DNA from: Actinomadura terrae
Lineage (GTDB): Bacteria > Actinomycetota > Actinomycetes > Streptosporangiales > Streptosporangiaceae
DNA: 64,000 nt
Assembly (NCBI RefSeq): GCF_022751215.1
Contig: NZ_JAICDG010000010.1
Coordinates: 1 to 64,000 of the forward strand
Direction: 5' to 3'
Below the pieces are notes generated by a model. That model made no database searches, had not been told where the DNA came from, and was given only the letters and a program-made list of their open reading frames with translations. Position 1 is the first letter of the stretch, and the number at the start of each line of letters is the position of its first letter. Made by a program: the position numbers and the translations under genes. This document shows, in pieces, positions 17,851-25,815 of the stretch.

Positions 17851-19467
17851 TCACATCGGGTCCACCTCGGACAGGCCCGCGCGGCGGTCCATGGCGAGCC
17901 AGCGGGTGATCCCGACCGTCCGCAGGAACGGCAGGTCGTGGCTGACCACCAGCAGCGCGCCCCGGTACCCCGACAGGGCCTCGCCGAGCTGCCGGACGCT
18001 CGCCATGTCGAGGTTGTTCGTCGGCTCGTCCAGCAGCAGGAGCCGCGGCGCGGGCTCGGCGAGCAGCAGCGACGCCAGCACCGCGCGGAACCGCTCGCCG
18101 CCCGACAGCGTCCCCGCCGGCTGCTCGGCCCGCGCGCCCCGGAACAGGAACCGCGCCAGCCCGGCCCGCACCTGGTTCACCGGCACCGACGGCGCGACCG
18201 CGCGCACGTTGTCGATGACGCTGAGCTCCTCGTGGAGGACGTCGAGCCGCTGCGGCAGGTAGCGGACGCCCTCGACCCCCAACCGCACCGCCATCCCGTC
18301 CGGGACGGACTCGCCGGTCAGGGCCCGCAGGAACGTCGTCTTGCCCGAGCCGTTCGGGCCGACCAGCGCGATCCGCTCCGGGCCCCGGACGATCAGCTCC
18401 TCCAGCGACCCGGTCTCCGGCTCGGGCGGCGCGAGCCCGGCCACGGTCACGACCGTCCGCCCGGCGGGGACCTCGGTGGCGGGCAGCGCCACCCGGATCT
18501 CGGCGTCCCCGCGCACCGCCTCCTCGGCCTCGGTGAGCCGGGCGCGGGCCCCGGCGAGCCGCTCCTCGTGCATGACGCGGTGCTTGCCCGCCGCGACCTG
18601 CGCCTGCCGCTTGCGCTCGCCCATCACGATCTTGGGCTCGCGCTTGCTCTCCTGCATCTTCTTGCCGTACCGCAGCCGCCGCGCCAGCTTGACGTGCGCC
18701 TCCTCCAGCTCGCGCTTCTGGCGGCGCATGTCGGTCTCGGCCGCGCGGACGGTCCGCTCGGCGGCCTCCCGCTCGACCGCGAGCAGCTCCTCGTAGGCGG
18801 TGAGGTTGCCGCCGAACGTCCGGACGGCGCCCTCGCGCAGGTCGGTGATCTCCTCGACCCGGTCGAGCAGCTCCCGGTCGTGGCTGACGACGACGAGCAC
18901 GCCCGTCCAGGACTCGACCGCGTCGTACAGGCGGCGGCGCGCGTCCAGGTCGAGGTTGTTGGTCGGCTCGTCCAGCAGCAGGACGTCCGGGCGGGCCAGG
19001 AACAGCGCCGCGAGCGCGACCATGACGGCCTCGCCGCCCGACAGCGTCGGGACGGTGCGGTCCAGGCCGATCTCGCCGAGGCCGAGCCGGTCGAGTTCGG
19101 CGCGGGCGCGCTCCTCGACGTCCCAGTCGTCGCCGACGGCGGCGAAGTTCTCCTCGGTGGCCTCGCCGCGCTCGATGGCGTGCAGCGCCGCCCGCGCGGC
19201 GCTGATGCCGAGCAGGTCCGAGACGGTGCTGGCGCCGTCGAGCGGGAGGTTCTGCGGCAGGTAGCCGACCTCCCCGGCCACGCTGATCTTGCCGGAGGCG
19301 GGCGCCAGCTCCCCCGCGATCAGCCTCAGCAGCGTGGACTTGCCCGAGCCGTTGACGCCGATCAGGCCGGTGCGGGTGGCGCCGAACGCGACGTCCAGAT
19401 CGTGCAGGACCCTGGTGCCGTCGGGCCAGGCGAAGGACACGCCGGAGCACACGATGGCGAATGACAT
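17851..19467 (-). CDS. ABC-F family ATPase (translation factor / antibiotic resistance type)
   Basis: 538 residues. Two ABC ATPase domains in one chain have no membrane segments, which defines ABC-F. Domain 1 has Walker A GVNGSGKST, signature LSGGEAVMV and Walker B VLLLDEPTNNLD. A charged linker rich in Lys/Arg/Glu (about 220-310) follows. Domain 2 has GPNGSGKTT, LSGGERFRA and LLLLDEPTNNLD. ABC-F proteins bind the ribosomal E site; some protect ribosomes from antibiotics, others are housekeeping. The ATG at 19467 has GGAGG 6 bases upstream. The same frame stays open for 52 codons further upstream, but that part is low-quality sequence in the leader. The long structured leader favours drug-responsive control (inference). 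Confidence 0.92.
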   Translation of the reverse strand: MSFAIVCSGVSFAWPDGTRVLHDLDVAFGATRTGLIGVNGSGKSTLLRLIAGELAPASGKISVAGEVGYLPQNLPLDGASTVSDLLGISAARAALHAIERGEATEENFAAVGDDWDVEERARAELDRLGLGEIGLDRTVPTLSGGEAVMVALAALFLARPDVLLLDEPTNNLDLDARRRLYDAVESWTGVLVVVSHDRELLDRVEEITDLREGAVRTFGGNLTAYEELLAVEREAAERTVRAAETDMRRQKRELEEAHVKLARRLRYGKKMQESKREPKIVMGERKRQAQVAAGKHRVMHEERLAGARARLTEAEEAVRGDAEIRVALPATEVPAGRTVVTVAGLAPPEPETGSLEELIVRGPERIALVGPNGSGKTTFLRALTGESVPDGMAVRLGVEGVRYLPQRLDVLHEELSVIDNVRAVAPSVPVNQVRAGLARFLFRGARAEQPAGTLSGGERFRAVLASLLLAEPAPRLLLLDEPTNNLDMASVRQLGEALSGYRGALLVVSHDLPFLRTVGITRWLAMDRRAGLSEVDPM

Positions 19468-19613
19468 GAGGGGGCCTCCATGATGGCGTAGCGAATGGCA
19501 GAACACATGGAGACACCGCGTGGGACGCGCGACGCGGCCGGCGGGCTGGAGGCGGTCACGGCGGAAGAAGCCGTCACGGCATGGAAAAGCCCGGCGGGGA
19601 CGAAGGTCCACGG

Positions 19614-19667
19614 CTGAGGTCACGTGCGCGGGCCGAAGAGCGGCCGTCGCGCGGTGTCGGACCTCAG
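19614..19667 (-). promoter_or_regulatory. Leader hairpin of the ABC-F gene
   Basis: Eight-base arms CTGAGGTC (19614-19621) and GACCTCAG (19660-19667) enclose an inner GGCCG-CTCTT-CGGCC stem-loop. It lies in the ~237-base 5' leader between the predicted promoter and the ABC-F start. It could be an attenuator stem, as in ribosome-mediated attenuation of resistance genes. No clean short leader peptide with its own stop could be identified. Confidence 0.45.
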
Positions 19668-19710
19668 ATCCTCAATGGACTCCCCTACCGGGCGGCAATG
19701 TGACGCGGCC

Positions 19711-19739
19711 ACCTTACCCGAACCGCCACCATGAAGCAA
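19711..19739 (-). promoter_or_regulatory. Candidate promoter of the ABC-F gene
   Basis: Minus strand: -35 TTGCTT (19734-19739), 17-base spacer, -10 TAAGGT (19711-19716). Transcription would start near 19704, giving a leader of about 237 bases. Confidence 0.5.
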
Positions 19740-19820
19740 ACCACGTCAACAGGCGCGAAAGGACGGCCCCACGCATCACGCGCGAGACCGCCCTGTCGCT
19801 CGTCCGCTGCCTACCGCTCC

Positions 19821-19949
19821 TCAGGCGCCCCGTCAATCGTCGGGCGCCCGCCGGTCATCAGGCGCCTGTGGTTCGTCAGGCGCCGCGGACGGAAGCCCGC
19901 CCGTCGGGCGCCTGCCGGTGGTCAGGTGTCCGACGGTCGGTCAGGCGCC
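19821..19949 (-). repeat. Seven-unit, ~18-base tandem repeat starting at the pheT stop codon
   Basis: On the minus strand GGCGCCTGA (with variants GGCGCCCGA and GACACCTGA) recurs with first plus-strand bases at 19941, 19922, 19904, 19876, 19858, 19840 and 19821, a spacing of 18-19 bases with one 28-base step. The first copy is the last two codons and stop of pheT. The rest lie in the intergenic region. The long unit holds a small inverted repeat (GACGG/CCGTC). The remainder of the gap (19740-19820) shows nothing recognisable. Confidence 0.85.
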
Positions 19950-22430
19950 GCGCAGGGTGGCGCCGGTGTGGGCCGTCGCGGCGGCGACCGCCGCGTCGCG
20001 GGCGGTGGTCGCCTCCTCCGCCGTCAGCGTGCGGTCGGGCGCGCGGAAGCGCAGCGTGTAGGCCAGCGACTTCCGCCCCTCCCCCACCTGCTCGCCGGTG
20101 TAGACGTCGAACAGCCGGATCGCCTCCAGCAGTTCGCCCGCGCCCTCGCGCAGGGCCGCCGCGACGCGTGCGGCGGGCACGTCGGAGTCGACGACGAGCG
20201 CGACGTCCTGCGTGGCGACCGGGTAGGTCGACACGTGCGGCGCGCGGGGCGCCGCGGGCTCGCCCAGGCGGCGCAGCTCCAGCTCCATCGCGCAGGTGCG
20301 CGGCGGCAGCCCGTACGCCTTGGTGACGCGCGGGTGCAGCTCGCCGGCGTGGCCCACCAGGACGTCGCCCGCGTAGAGCGCGGCGCAGCGGCCCGGGTGC
20401 CACGGGGCGTGCTGGTCGGCCCGCACCTCCAGCTCGACGCCGGCCTCGCGGGCCACGGTGCGGGCGGCCTCGACGGCGTCCGCCCACAGCGCGGGACGGC
20501 CCGCCCCCCACCAGCCCGACGGCTCCCGGTCGCCCGACAGCACGACGGCCACCCGGTGCGGCTGGTCGGGCAGCGCCGCCTCCACGGAGGCGACCTCCTC
20601 CGGCGTCGGCCCGCGGTCGACGCCGAGCCGCGGCGCCCGTTCCGGCGCGTCCGGCCGGGGGCGGAACACCAGGCCCATCTCGAACAGCGCCGCGTCCCCG
20701 AAGCCGCGCCCCACGTTGTGGACGAGGGCGCGCAGCAGCCCGGGCAGCAGCGTCGTGCGCAGGAGCGGCTCGTCCTCGGAGAGGGGGTTGGCGAGCCGCA
20801 GCGCGGTCCGCCGGTCGTCGCCGGCCGGGAGCTGGAGGTCGTCCCAGTCCTTCTCGGCGGCGAACGGGAACGACAGCACCTCGACGTACCCGGCGCCCGC
20901 GAGCGCCCGGCCCACCCGGCGCCGCAGCCGCTGCTGGAGCGTCAGCCCCCGCCCGTTGGACGGACGCGGCGCGCGGACCGGGATGTCCTCGTACCCCTCC
21001 AACCGGATGACCTCCTCGGCGAGGTCGTTGGGGTCGACGAGGTCGGGACGCCACGACGGCGGCGTCACGGTCAGCACGTCGCCCTCGCCGGTGCCGCCCG
21101 CGACGGCGCAGCCGACGTCCTCCAGCCGCCGGACGACCGTGTCCGGGGTGTAGGTCACGCCCGCGACCCGTCCGGGGTGGCCCGCGGCCATCGTGACCGT
21201 GACCCGCTCCACCGGCGCCTGCGCGTGCGTCACACCGGGGACGATCTCGGCGCCGCCCAGCTCGGCCAGCATCCGCGCCGCCCGGTAGGAGGCGTACAGC
21301 GGCAGCTCGCGGTCGACGCCGCGCTCGAACCGGTAGGACGCCTCGCTGTGCAGCCGGTGCCGGCGGCTCATCCGGGCGGTGCCGACGGCGTCGAAGTGCG
21401 CGGCCTCGATGACCATGTCCGACGACCGGTCGTCGATCTCGGTGGCGAGGCCGCCCATCGTGCCCGCCATCGAGATCGGCCCCGACTCGTCGGTGATCAG
21501 GATGTCCTCGGGGTCGAGGGTCCGCTTGGCGTGGTCGAGGGTCTCCAGCGCCTCGCCCGGCGCGGCGCGCCGCACCACGATCGGGCCGGTGAGCTTGGAC
21601 CGGTCGAAGGCGTGCAGCGGCTGGCCCAGCTCCAGCATCAGGTAGTTGGTGACGTCCACGGCCAGCGACACCGGCCGCATCCCGGCACGGTACAGGCGCG
21701 TCTGCATCCACACGGGCGTGGTCGCGTCCGGGTCGAAGCCGCGCACCTCCCGCAGCACGAACCGGTCGCACGCGGACGGGTCGGCGATGCTCGCCGGGTA
21801 GGACGCGCCGGTGTCGGCGGGCAGCTCGACGTCGGCCGGGTCCTTGAACGGAACCCCGTAGGCCGTGGCCGCCTCGCGGGCGATGCCGCGGATCGACAGC
21901 GCGTAGCCGCGGTCCGGCGTGACGGCGATGTCGAGGACGTCGTCGCGCAGGCCGAGCAGCTCCACCGCGTCCGTCCCGGGCGTGGTGTCGGACGGCAGGA
22001 CGAGGATGCCCGCGTGGTCGTCGCCGATGCCCAGCTCGTCGACCGCGCAGATCATCCCCTCCGACAGCCTGCCGTAGGTCTTGCGCGCCCCGATCTCGAA
22101 CCCGCCCGGCAGCACCCCGCCGGGCAGGATGACCACGACGTGGTCGCCGACGGCGAAGTTCGTCGCGCCGCAGATGATGTTCTGCGGCTCGCCGGTGCCG
22201 TTCGCCTGCCCGACGTCCACCTGGCAGTAGCGGATCGGCTTCTTGAACCCGGCGAGCTCCTCGATCGCCAGGACTCGGCCGACCACCAGCGGGCCGGTCA
22301 GGTCGGCGCCCGCCCGCTCGACGGTCTCGACTTCGAGACCGGCCGCGATCAGCTTCGCGGCCAGCTCGCGGCCGGTGACCCCGGCGGGCAGCTCGACGTA
22401 CTCGCGCACCCAGGAAAGCGGCGCCCGCAT
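19941..22430 (-). CDS. pheT: Phenylalanine--tRNA ligase beta subunit
   Basis: Beta subunit of the alpha2-beta2 PheRS, cytosolic. 829 residues, as usual. In order: N-terminal tRNA-binding (EMAP-like) domain from residue ~40, B3/B4 editing region (RFVLREVRGFDPDATTPVWM around 215-235), B5 domain, catalytic-like core (RLRRRVGRALAGAGYVEVLS), and C-terminal anticodon-binding FDX-ACB domain (about 735-829, HVSTYPVATQDVALVVDSDV). The ATG overlaps the pheS stop by one base (TGATG), consistent with translational coupling. Its stop codon starts the tandem repeat at 19821-19949. Confidence 0.97.
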   Translation of the reverse strand: MRAPLSWVREYVELPAGVTGRELAAKLIAAGLEVETVERAGADLTGPLVVGRVLAIEELAGFKKPIRYCQVDVGQANGTGEPQNIICGATNFAVGDHVVVILPGGVLPGGFEIGARKTYGRLSEGMICAVDELGIGDDHAGILVLPSDTTPGTDAVELLGLRDDVLDIAVTPDRGYALSIRGIAREAATAYGVPFKDPADVELPADTGASYPASIADPSACDRFVLREVRGFDPDATTPVWMQTRLYRAGMRPVSLAVDVTNYLMLELGQPLHAFDRSKLTGPIVVRRAAPGEALETLDHAKRTLDPEDILITDESGPISMAGTMGGLATEIDDRSSDMVIEAAHFDAVGTARMSRRHRLHSEASYRFERGVDRELPLYASYRAARMLAELGGAEIVPGVTHAQAPVERVTVTMAAGHPGRVAGVTYTPDTVVRRLEDVGCAVAGGTGEGDVLTVTPPSWRPDLVDPNDLAEEVIRLEGYEDIPVRAPRPSNGRGLTLQQRLRRRVGRALAGAGYVEVLSFPFAAEKDWDDLQLPAGDDRRTALRLANPLSEDEPLLRTTLLPGLLRALVHNVGRGFGDAALFEMGLVFRPRPDAPERAPRLGVDRGPTPEEVASVEAALPDQPHRVAVVLSGDREPSGWWGAGRPALWADAVEAARTVAREAGVELEVRADQHAPWHPGRCAALYAGDVLVGHAGELHPRVTKAYGLPPRTCAMELELRRLGEPAAPRAPHVSTYPVATQDVALVVDSDVPAARVAAALREGAGELLEAIRLFDVYTGEQVGEGRKSLAYTLRFRAPDRTLTAEEATTARDAAVAAATAHTGATLRGA

Positions 22431-23539
22431 CAGATCTCCATCCCGAACGGGAGGGTGAACCGGACGTCGCCCTCCACCATGTCGTGCATGTCCTCGACAC
22501 CGTGCCGGAACATCAGCGTCCGCTCGACGCCCAGCCCGAACGCCCAGCCGCTGTAGCGGTCGGGGTCGACGCCGCAGGCCACCAGCACCCGGGGGTTGAC
22601 CATCCCGCAGCCGCCCAGCTCGATCCAGCCCTCGGAGCTGCACGTCCGGCACGGGTCGCCGCCCGGCTCGGCCGAGGCGCCCCGGCACACGAAGCACTGC
22701 ATGTCGACCTCGGCCGACGGCTCGGTGAACGGGAAGTAGGACGGGCGGAACCGCGTCTTCAGCCCCTCACCGAACATCCCCTCCACGAACACGCCGATAC
22801 CGCCGCGCAGGTCGGCCATCGTCAGGCCCTCGTCGACGGCGAGGCCCTCCAGCTGGTGGAAGACGGGGCTGTGCGTGGCGTCCAGCTCGTCGGTGCGGAA
22901 CGTCTTGCCCGGCATCACCACGTACACCGGCAGCGGGCGCGACAGCAGCGACCTGATCTGCACCGGCGAGGTGTGGGTGCGCATCACCAGGCCCGTCTCC
23001 TCGGACCCGACGAAGAACGTGTCCTGCATGGTGCGGGCGGGGTGGTCGGGCGTGAAGTTCAGCGCGTCGAAGTTGAACCACTCCGCCTCGACCTCGGGAC
23101 CCTCGGCGACCTCGAAGCCCATGGAGACGAAGACGTCGGCCATCCGCTCCTGCGTGGTGGTCAGCGGGTGCCGGGCGCCGCGGGGGGCGCGGTCCCACGG
23201 CAGCGTGACATCGACGGTCTCCTCGACGAGGACGCGCTGGTCGCGCTCGTCCTCCAGCTCGGCCTGCCGCTTCTTGAGCGCCTGCGCGACCGCGCCCCGG
23301 GCGGCGCCGATGCGCTTGCCGGCCTCGGCGCGGCCGGCGGGCGGCAGCGCGCCGATCTCGCGGTTGGCGAGCGCCAGCGGGGACCGGTCGCCGGCGTGCG
23401 CCAGGCGGACCTGCTTGAGGTCGTCGAGGGTGCCGGCCGCGGCGATGGCGGCGAGCGCCTCGTCGCGGGCGCGCTCCAGCTCCTGCGGGCTCAACGCGGA
23501 CACCTCGACGGGATCGTAGGACTTGTTGGGTGCAGACAT
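22430..23539 (-). CDS. pheS: Phenylalanine--tRNA ligase alpha subunit
   Basis: Catalytic subunit of PheRS. 369 residues. An N-terminal coiled-coil tRNA-binding arm (about 25-100) is followed by class II synthetase motifs: motif 2 GKTFRTDELDATHSPVFHQLEG and motif 3 GWAFGLGVERTLMFRHG near the C terminus. The phenylalanine-site segment FTEPSAEVDMQ is present. The ATG at 23539 has only a weak GGAG 13 bases upstream. Cys pairs in CFVCRG and CRTCSS suggest a small metal site, as seen in some homologues. Confidence 0.97.
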   Translation of the reverse strand: MSAPNKSYDPVEVSALSPQELERARDEALAAIAAAGTLDDLKQVRLAHAGDRSPLALANREIGALPPAGRAEAGKRIGAARGAVAQALKKRQAELEDERDQRVLVEETVDVTLPWDRAPRGARHPLTTTQERMADVFVSMGFEVAEGPEVEAEWFNFDALNFTPDHPARTMQDTFFVGSEETGLVMRTHTSPVQIRSLLSRPLPVYVVMPGKTFRTDELDATHSPVFHQLEGLAVDEGLTMADLRGGIGVFVEGMFGEGLKTRFRPSYFPFTEPSAEVDMQCFVCRGASAEPGGDPCRTCSSEGWIELGGCGMVNPRVLVACGVDPDRYSGWAFGLGVERTLMFRHGVEDMHDMVEGDVRFTLPFGMEI

Positions 23540-23584
23540 GGTGGTGTGATAACTCCGGTCGGCGTGGGACGCCCGCAGTCTAGT

Positions 23585-23620
23585 GCGCGGGCGCGAAGGT
23601 TCCGGAACGTTCGTGCGCGC
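23585..23620. repeat. Large inverted repeat between the histidine kinase gene and pheS
   Basis: Centred on the perfect 10-base palindrome GTTCCGGAAC (23599-23608) and extended by CGAA/TTCG and GCGCG/CGCGC arms. It follows the histidine kinase stop by about 50 bases and precedes pheS by about 45 bases. It may be the kinase gene terminator, or an operator for pheST. The rest of the 130-base gap has no clear promoter. Confidence 0.5.
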
Positions 23621-23671
23621 TCAGCGCGGCCCACCGGGGGCCCGGTGCCGCGGCTCCGGCCGTCGGCCGCT

Positions 23672-24769
23672 TCAGCTCGCGTAGTCGGGGGCCCCGGCGG
23701 GCACGGTAAATCGGAACTCGGCGCCGCCGCCGGGCGCGCGCCGCACCGTGATCACGCCGCCGTGCGCCTCGACGAGGCCCTTCACGATGTAGAGGCCGAG
23801 GCCGGTGCCGCCGCGGCGGTTGCCGCCGGGGCCGCGCCAGAACTGCCGGAACACGCGCTGGACGGCCTCGGGCGGTATGCCCTCGCCCTCGTCGCGCACC
23901 GACACGGCGGCCCCCTCCTTGTGCGCGTCCGGCTCCACCACGATCGTCACGGTGCCGGCTCCGTGCCGGACCGCGTTCTCGACCAGGTTACCGAGGATCT
24001 GGTCGACCTTGTCGGGGTCGAGCCACATCTCGGGCAGTTCGCCGCGCGTCTCGAAGCGGAACCGGTCCTCGGGCTCGCCTGCCGCGACGCGTCCGGCGAT
24101 GACCTTGCGGACCTCCTCGGGCAGGTCGACGACCTGGCGGTGCATCTCCAGGCGGCCCGCCTCGATGCGCGAGACGTCCAGCAACTCGGTGATGAGCCGG
24201 GTGACGCGGTCGGCGTCGGCGTTGACGGTCTCCAGCATGACGCGCTTCTGGTCGTCGTTGAAGCGGTGCCACTTGGCGAGCAGCGTCGCGGTGAAGCCCT
24301 TCACGCTGGTCAGCGGGGACCGCAGCTCGTGCGCCACGGTGGAGACGAGGTCGGCGCGGTCGCGTTCCTGCCGGGCGCGGTGGGCGGCGTCGCGCAGTGA
24401 GACGCTGAAGCGCTCGACCCGGCCGCAGGGGTCGCGGCGGTAGGCGGCGGTCACCAGCAGTTCGGTGCCGCCGGGCATGAACAGCACCCGCTCGGGGTGC
24501 CGGGTGCGAGTGGCGAGGCCCTCGTAGGGCGCCAGGCACTTCCACCAGTCGCGGCCCTCGGCGTCGTGCAGCGGGAGGACGTCGCGGAAGTCGGCGCCGA
24601 GCGCGGTCTCCGCGCCGACACCGGTCATCCGGACGGCGGCGGCGTTGAACACCACGACGCGGGCGTCCCGGTCGGCCACGAGCAGCCCGTCGGGCAGGTC
24701 GTCGGCCGGACCGGTCGAATCGCCCGCCGGCGCGCGCGCGGCCACGCGGGGAGGTCGATCTCCGCCCAC
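23672..24769 (-). CDS. Soluble sensor histidine kinase with PAS domain, no response regulator nearby
   Basis: 365 residues, no membrane segment. There is an N-terminal PAS-like domain (about 20-110, DGLLVADRDARVVVFNAAAV) and an HisKA domain with the phosphoacceptor in STVAHELRSPLTSVKGF. The HATPase domain has the N box NLVENAVRHGAG, G1 DEGEGIP and G2 GGTGLGLYIVKGLV. I favour the GTG at 24769 (GGAGG 5 bases upstream) over the GTG at 24787, which has no good ribosome site. No response regulator lies in the window, so its partner is elsewhere. The PAS domain implies a cytosolic signal. Confidence 0.9.
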   Translation of the reverse strand: MGGDRPPRVAARAPAGDSTGPADDLPDGLLVADRDARVVVFNAAAVRMTGVGAETALGADFRDVLPLHDAEGRDWWKCLAPYEGLATRTRHPERVLFMPGGTELLVTAAYRRDPCGRVERFSVSLRDAAHRARQERDRADLVSTVAHELRSPLTSVKGFTATLLAKWHRFNDDQKRVMLETVNADADRVTRLITELLDVSRIEAGRLEMHRQVVDLPEEVRKVIAGRVAAGEPEDRFRFETRGELPEMWLDPDKVDQILGNLVENAVRHGAGTVTIVVEPDAHKEGAAVSVRDEGEGIPPEAVQRVFRQFWRGPGGNRRGGTGLGLYIVKGLVEAHGGVITVRRAPGGGAEFRFTVPAGAPDYAS

Positions 24770-25001
24770 TGCGGCCTCCAGAAACACCGGTCGGGACGTG
24801 GCCTGTCGAGTAGAGACTCTATCTGGACTCGGGCCCCTCGCGGGACCCGGAAAACGCCCTGCGGCAAGGCTTTTGTAGCCACCGGGTGGGGTGCGCGCCC
24901 CGCCGCGGACGTCCTCACCAGGGAGTACGCAGGCCGCCCCCGCCGCGGTTCGATCGGGCCCCGCTCGACCGAGATCGCTTCCCGGCGCGGGACGGGCGGG
25001 A

Positions 25002-25532
25002 TCAGCTCGCCCGGCTGGGCGGGCCCTCCGTCAGCGCGCGGTCGGCGTCCGGGTGCAGGGCGAACAGGCGGTGCAGGCCGGTGATGCGCAGCAGCCGCAG
25101 CTGCGCGGGGCGGACGCCGGCGAGGACGATCTCGCCGCCGGACGCGGAGACCTGGTTGTGCGCGGCGACGAGGGCGCCGAGGCCGGCCGCGTCGCAGAAC
25201 GGCACGGCGGCGAAGTCGACGACGAGGCGGCGGAAGCCCGCGCCGTACAGGTCGATGAGGTGGGCGCGCAGCGTGTCGGCGGTCTGGAGGTCGATCTCGC
25301 CGGTCAGGGCGGTGACGGCGGTGTCGCCGCGGACCCGGGCGGTCTCGATGGCGAGGCCGGTGCCCACGGCGGCGGTCACCGCGGCGCCCGGCGCGCCGGG
25401 CGCCGCGGGCGCGCCGTCGGCGGCCACGGCGGACACGCCCGCCCGGCACCTGAACTCCGGCCCCCGCCGGCCCGGCCTCCTGGCCGCCCTGGTCTCCTCG
25501 GTCATCACGTTCGCCCCCACTCTGCGCGGCAT
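25002..25532 (-). CDS. STAS-domain protein (anti-anti-sigma-like) with DAAG in place of DSSG
   Basis: 176 residues. The first ~60 are Arg/Ala/Gly-rich and probably disordered. From about residue 65 a STAS domain follows (VTALTGEIDLQTADTLRAHL, then FAAVPFCDAAGLGALVAAHN). In SpoIIAA-type anti-anti-sigma factors the site reads DSSG and its Ser is phosphorylated. Here it reads DAAG, so this protein should not be switched by phosphorylation at that residue. An alternative start is the ATG at 25505. The downstream gene on this strand is the PAS histidine kinase; no anti-sigma kinase is adjacent. Confidence 0.85.
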   Translation of the reverse strand: MPRRVGANVMTEETRAARRPGRRGPEFRCRAGVSAVAADGAPAAPGAPGAAVTAAVGTGLAIETARVRGDTAVTALTGEIDLQTADTLRAHLIDLYGAGFRRLVVDFAAVPFCDAAGLGALVAAHNQVSASGGEIVLAGVRPAQLRLLRITGLHRLFALHPDADRALTEGPPSRAS

Positions 25533-25771
25533 CGTCGCCGCCCCTGGTCAACCACGGTAAGCACCCGTTGGAACGTGCAAATCCCTCGCCGGGCCGGTAT
25601 CCCGCTCCTACCTGGGGACGAGGGCCCGCCGCGCCGGCCAGGCCCCCGCCCCGCCGTCGCGAGGCACCATCTTCGCAGGTCACAACCGGAGAAATCAGTT
25701 CGGAGGCGACCGCTTGCGGCCATCCGAACACGGAACGCAGTGAATCCAGTGCAAGCGCCTGCGTAACGCTC

Positions 25772-25815
25772 GTCACATACGTGTCACATACCTGTCACAC
25801 GCGGATCACGTGCGG
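25772..25815 (-). repeat. Four-unit 11-base tandem repeat starting at the SpoU methyltransferase stop
   Basis: Plus-strand units: GTCACATACGT (25772-25782), GTCACATACCT (25783-25793), GTCACACGCGG (25794-25804), ATCACGTGCGG (25805-25815). The last contains the methyltransferase stop (TCA, 25806-25808). On the minus strand each unit carries a TGA, so stops recur every 11 bases in changing frames. Further downstream (25701-25726) an imperfect hairpin may end the transcript. The rest of the 273-base gap to the STAS gene has no convincing promoter. Confidence 0.85.

Noticed and set aside
19362..19577. 71-codon frame overlapping the ABC-F start as a regulatory leader peptide
   Set aside because: It runs deep into the gene in another frame instead of stopping in the leader, so it does not fit known attenuation peptides.
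25772..25815. PHO-box-type operator
   Set aside because: The unit sequence does not match GTTCACC and the register follows the stop codon; kept only as a secondary idea.
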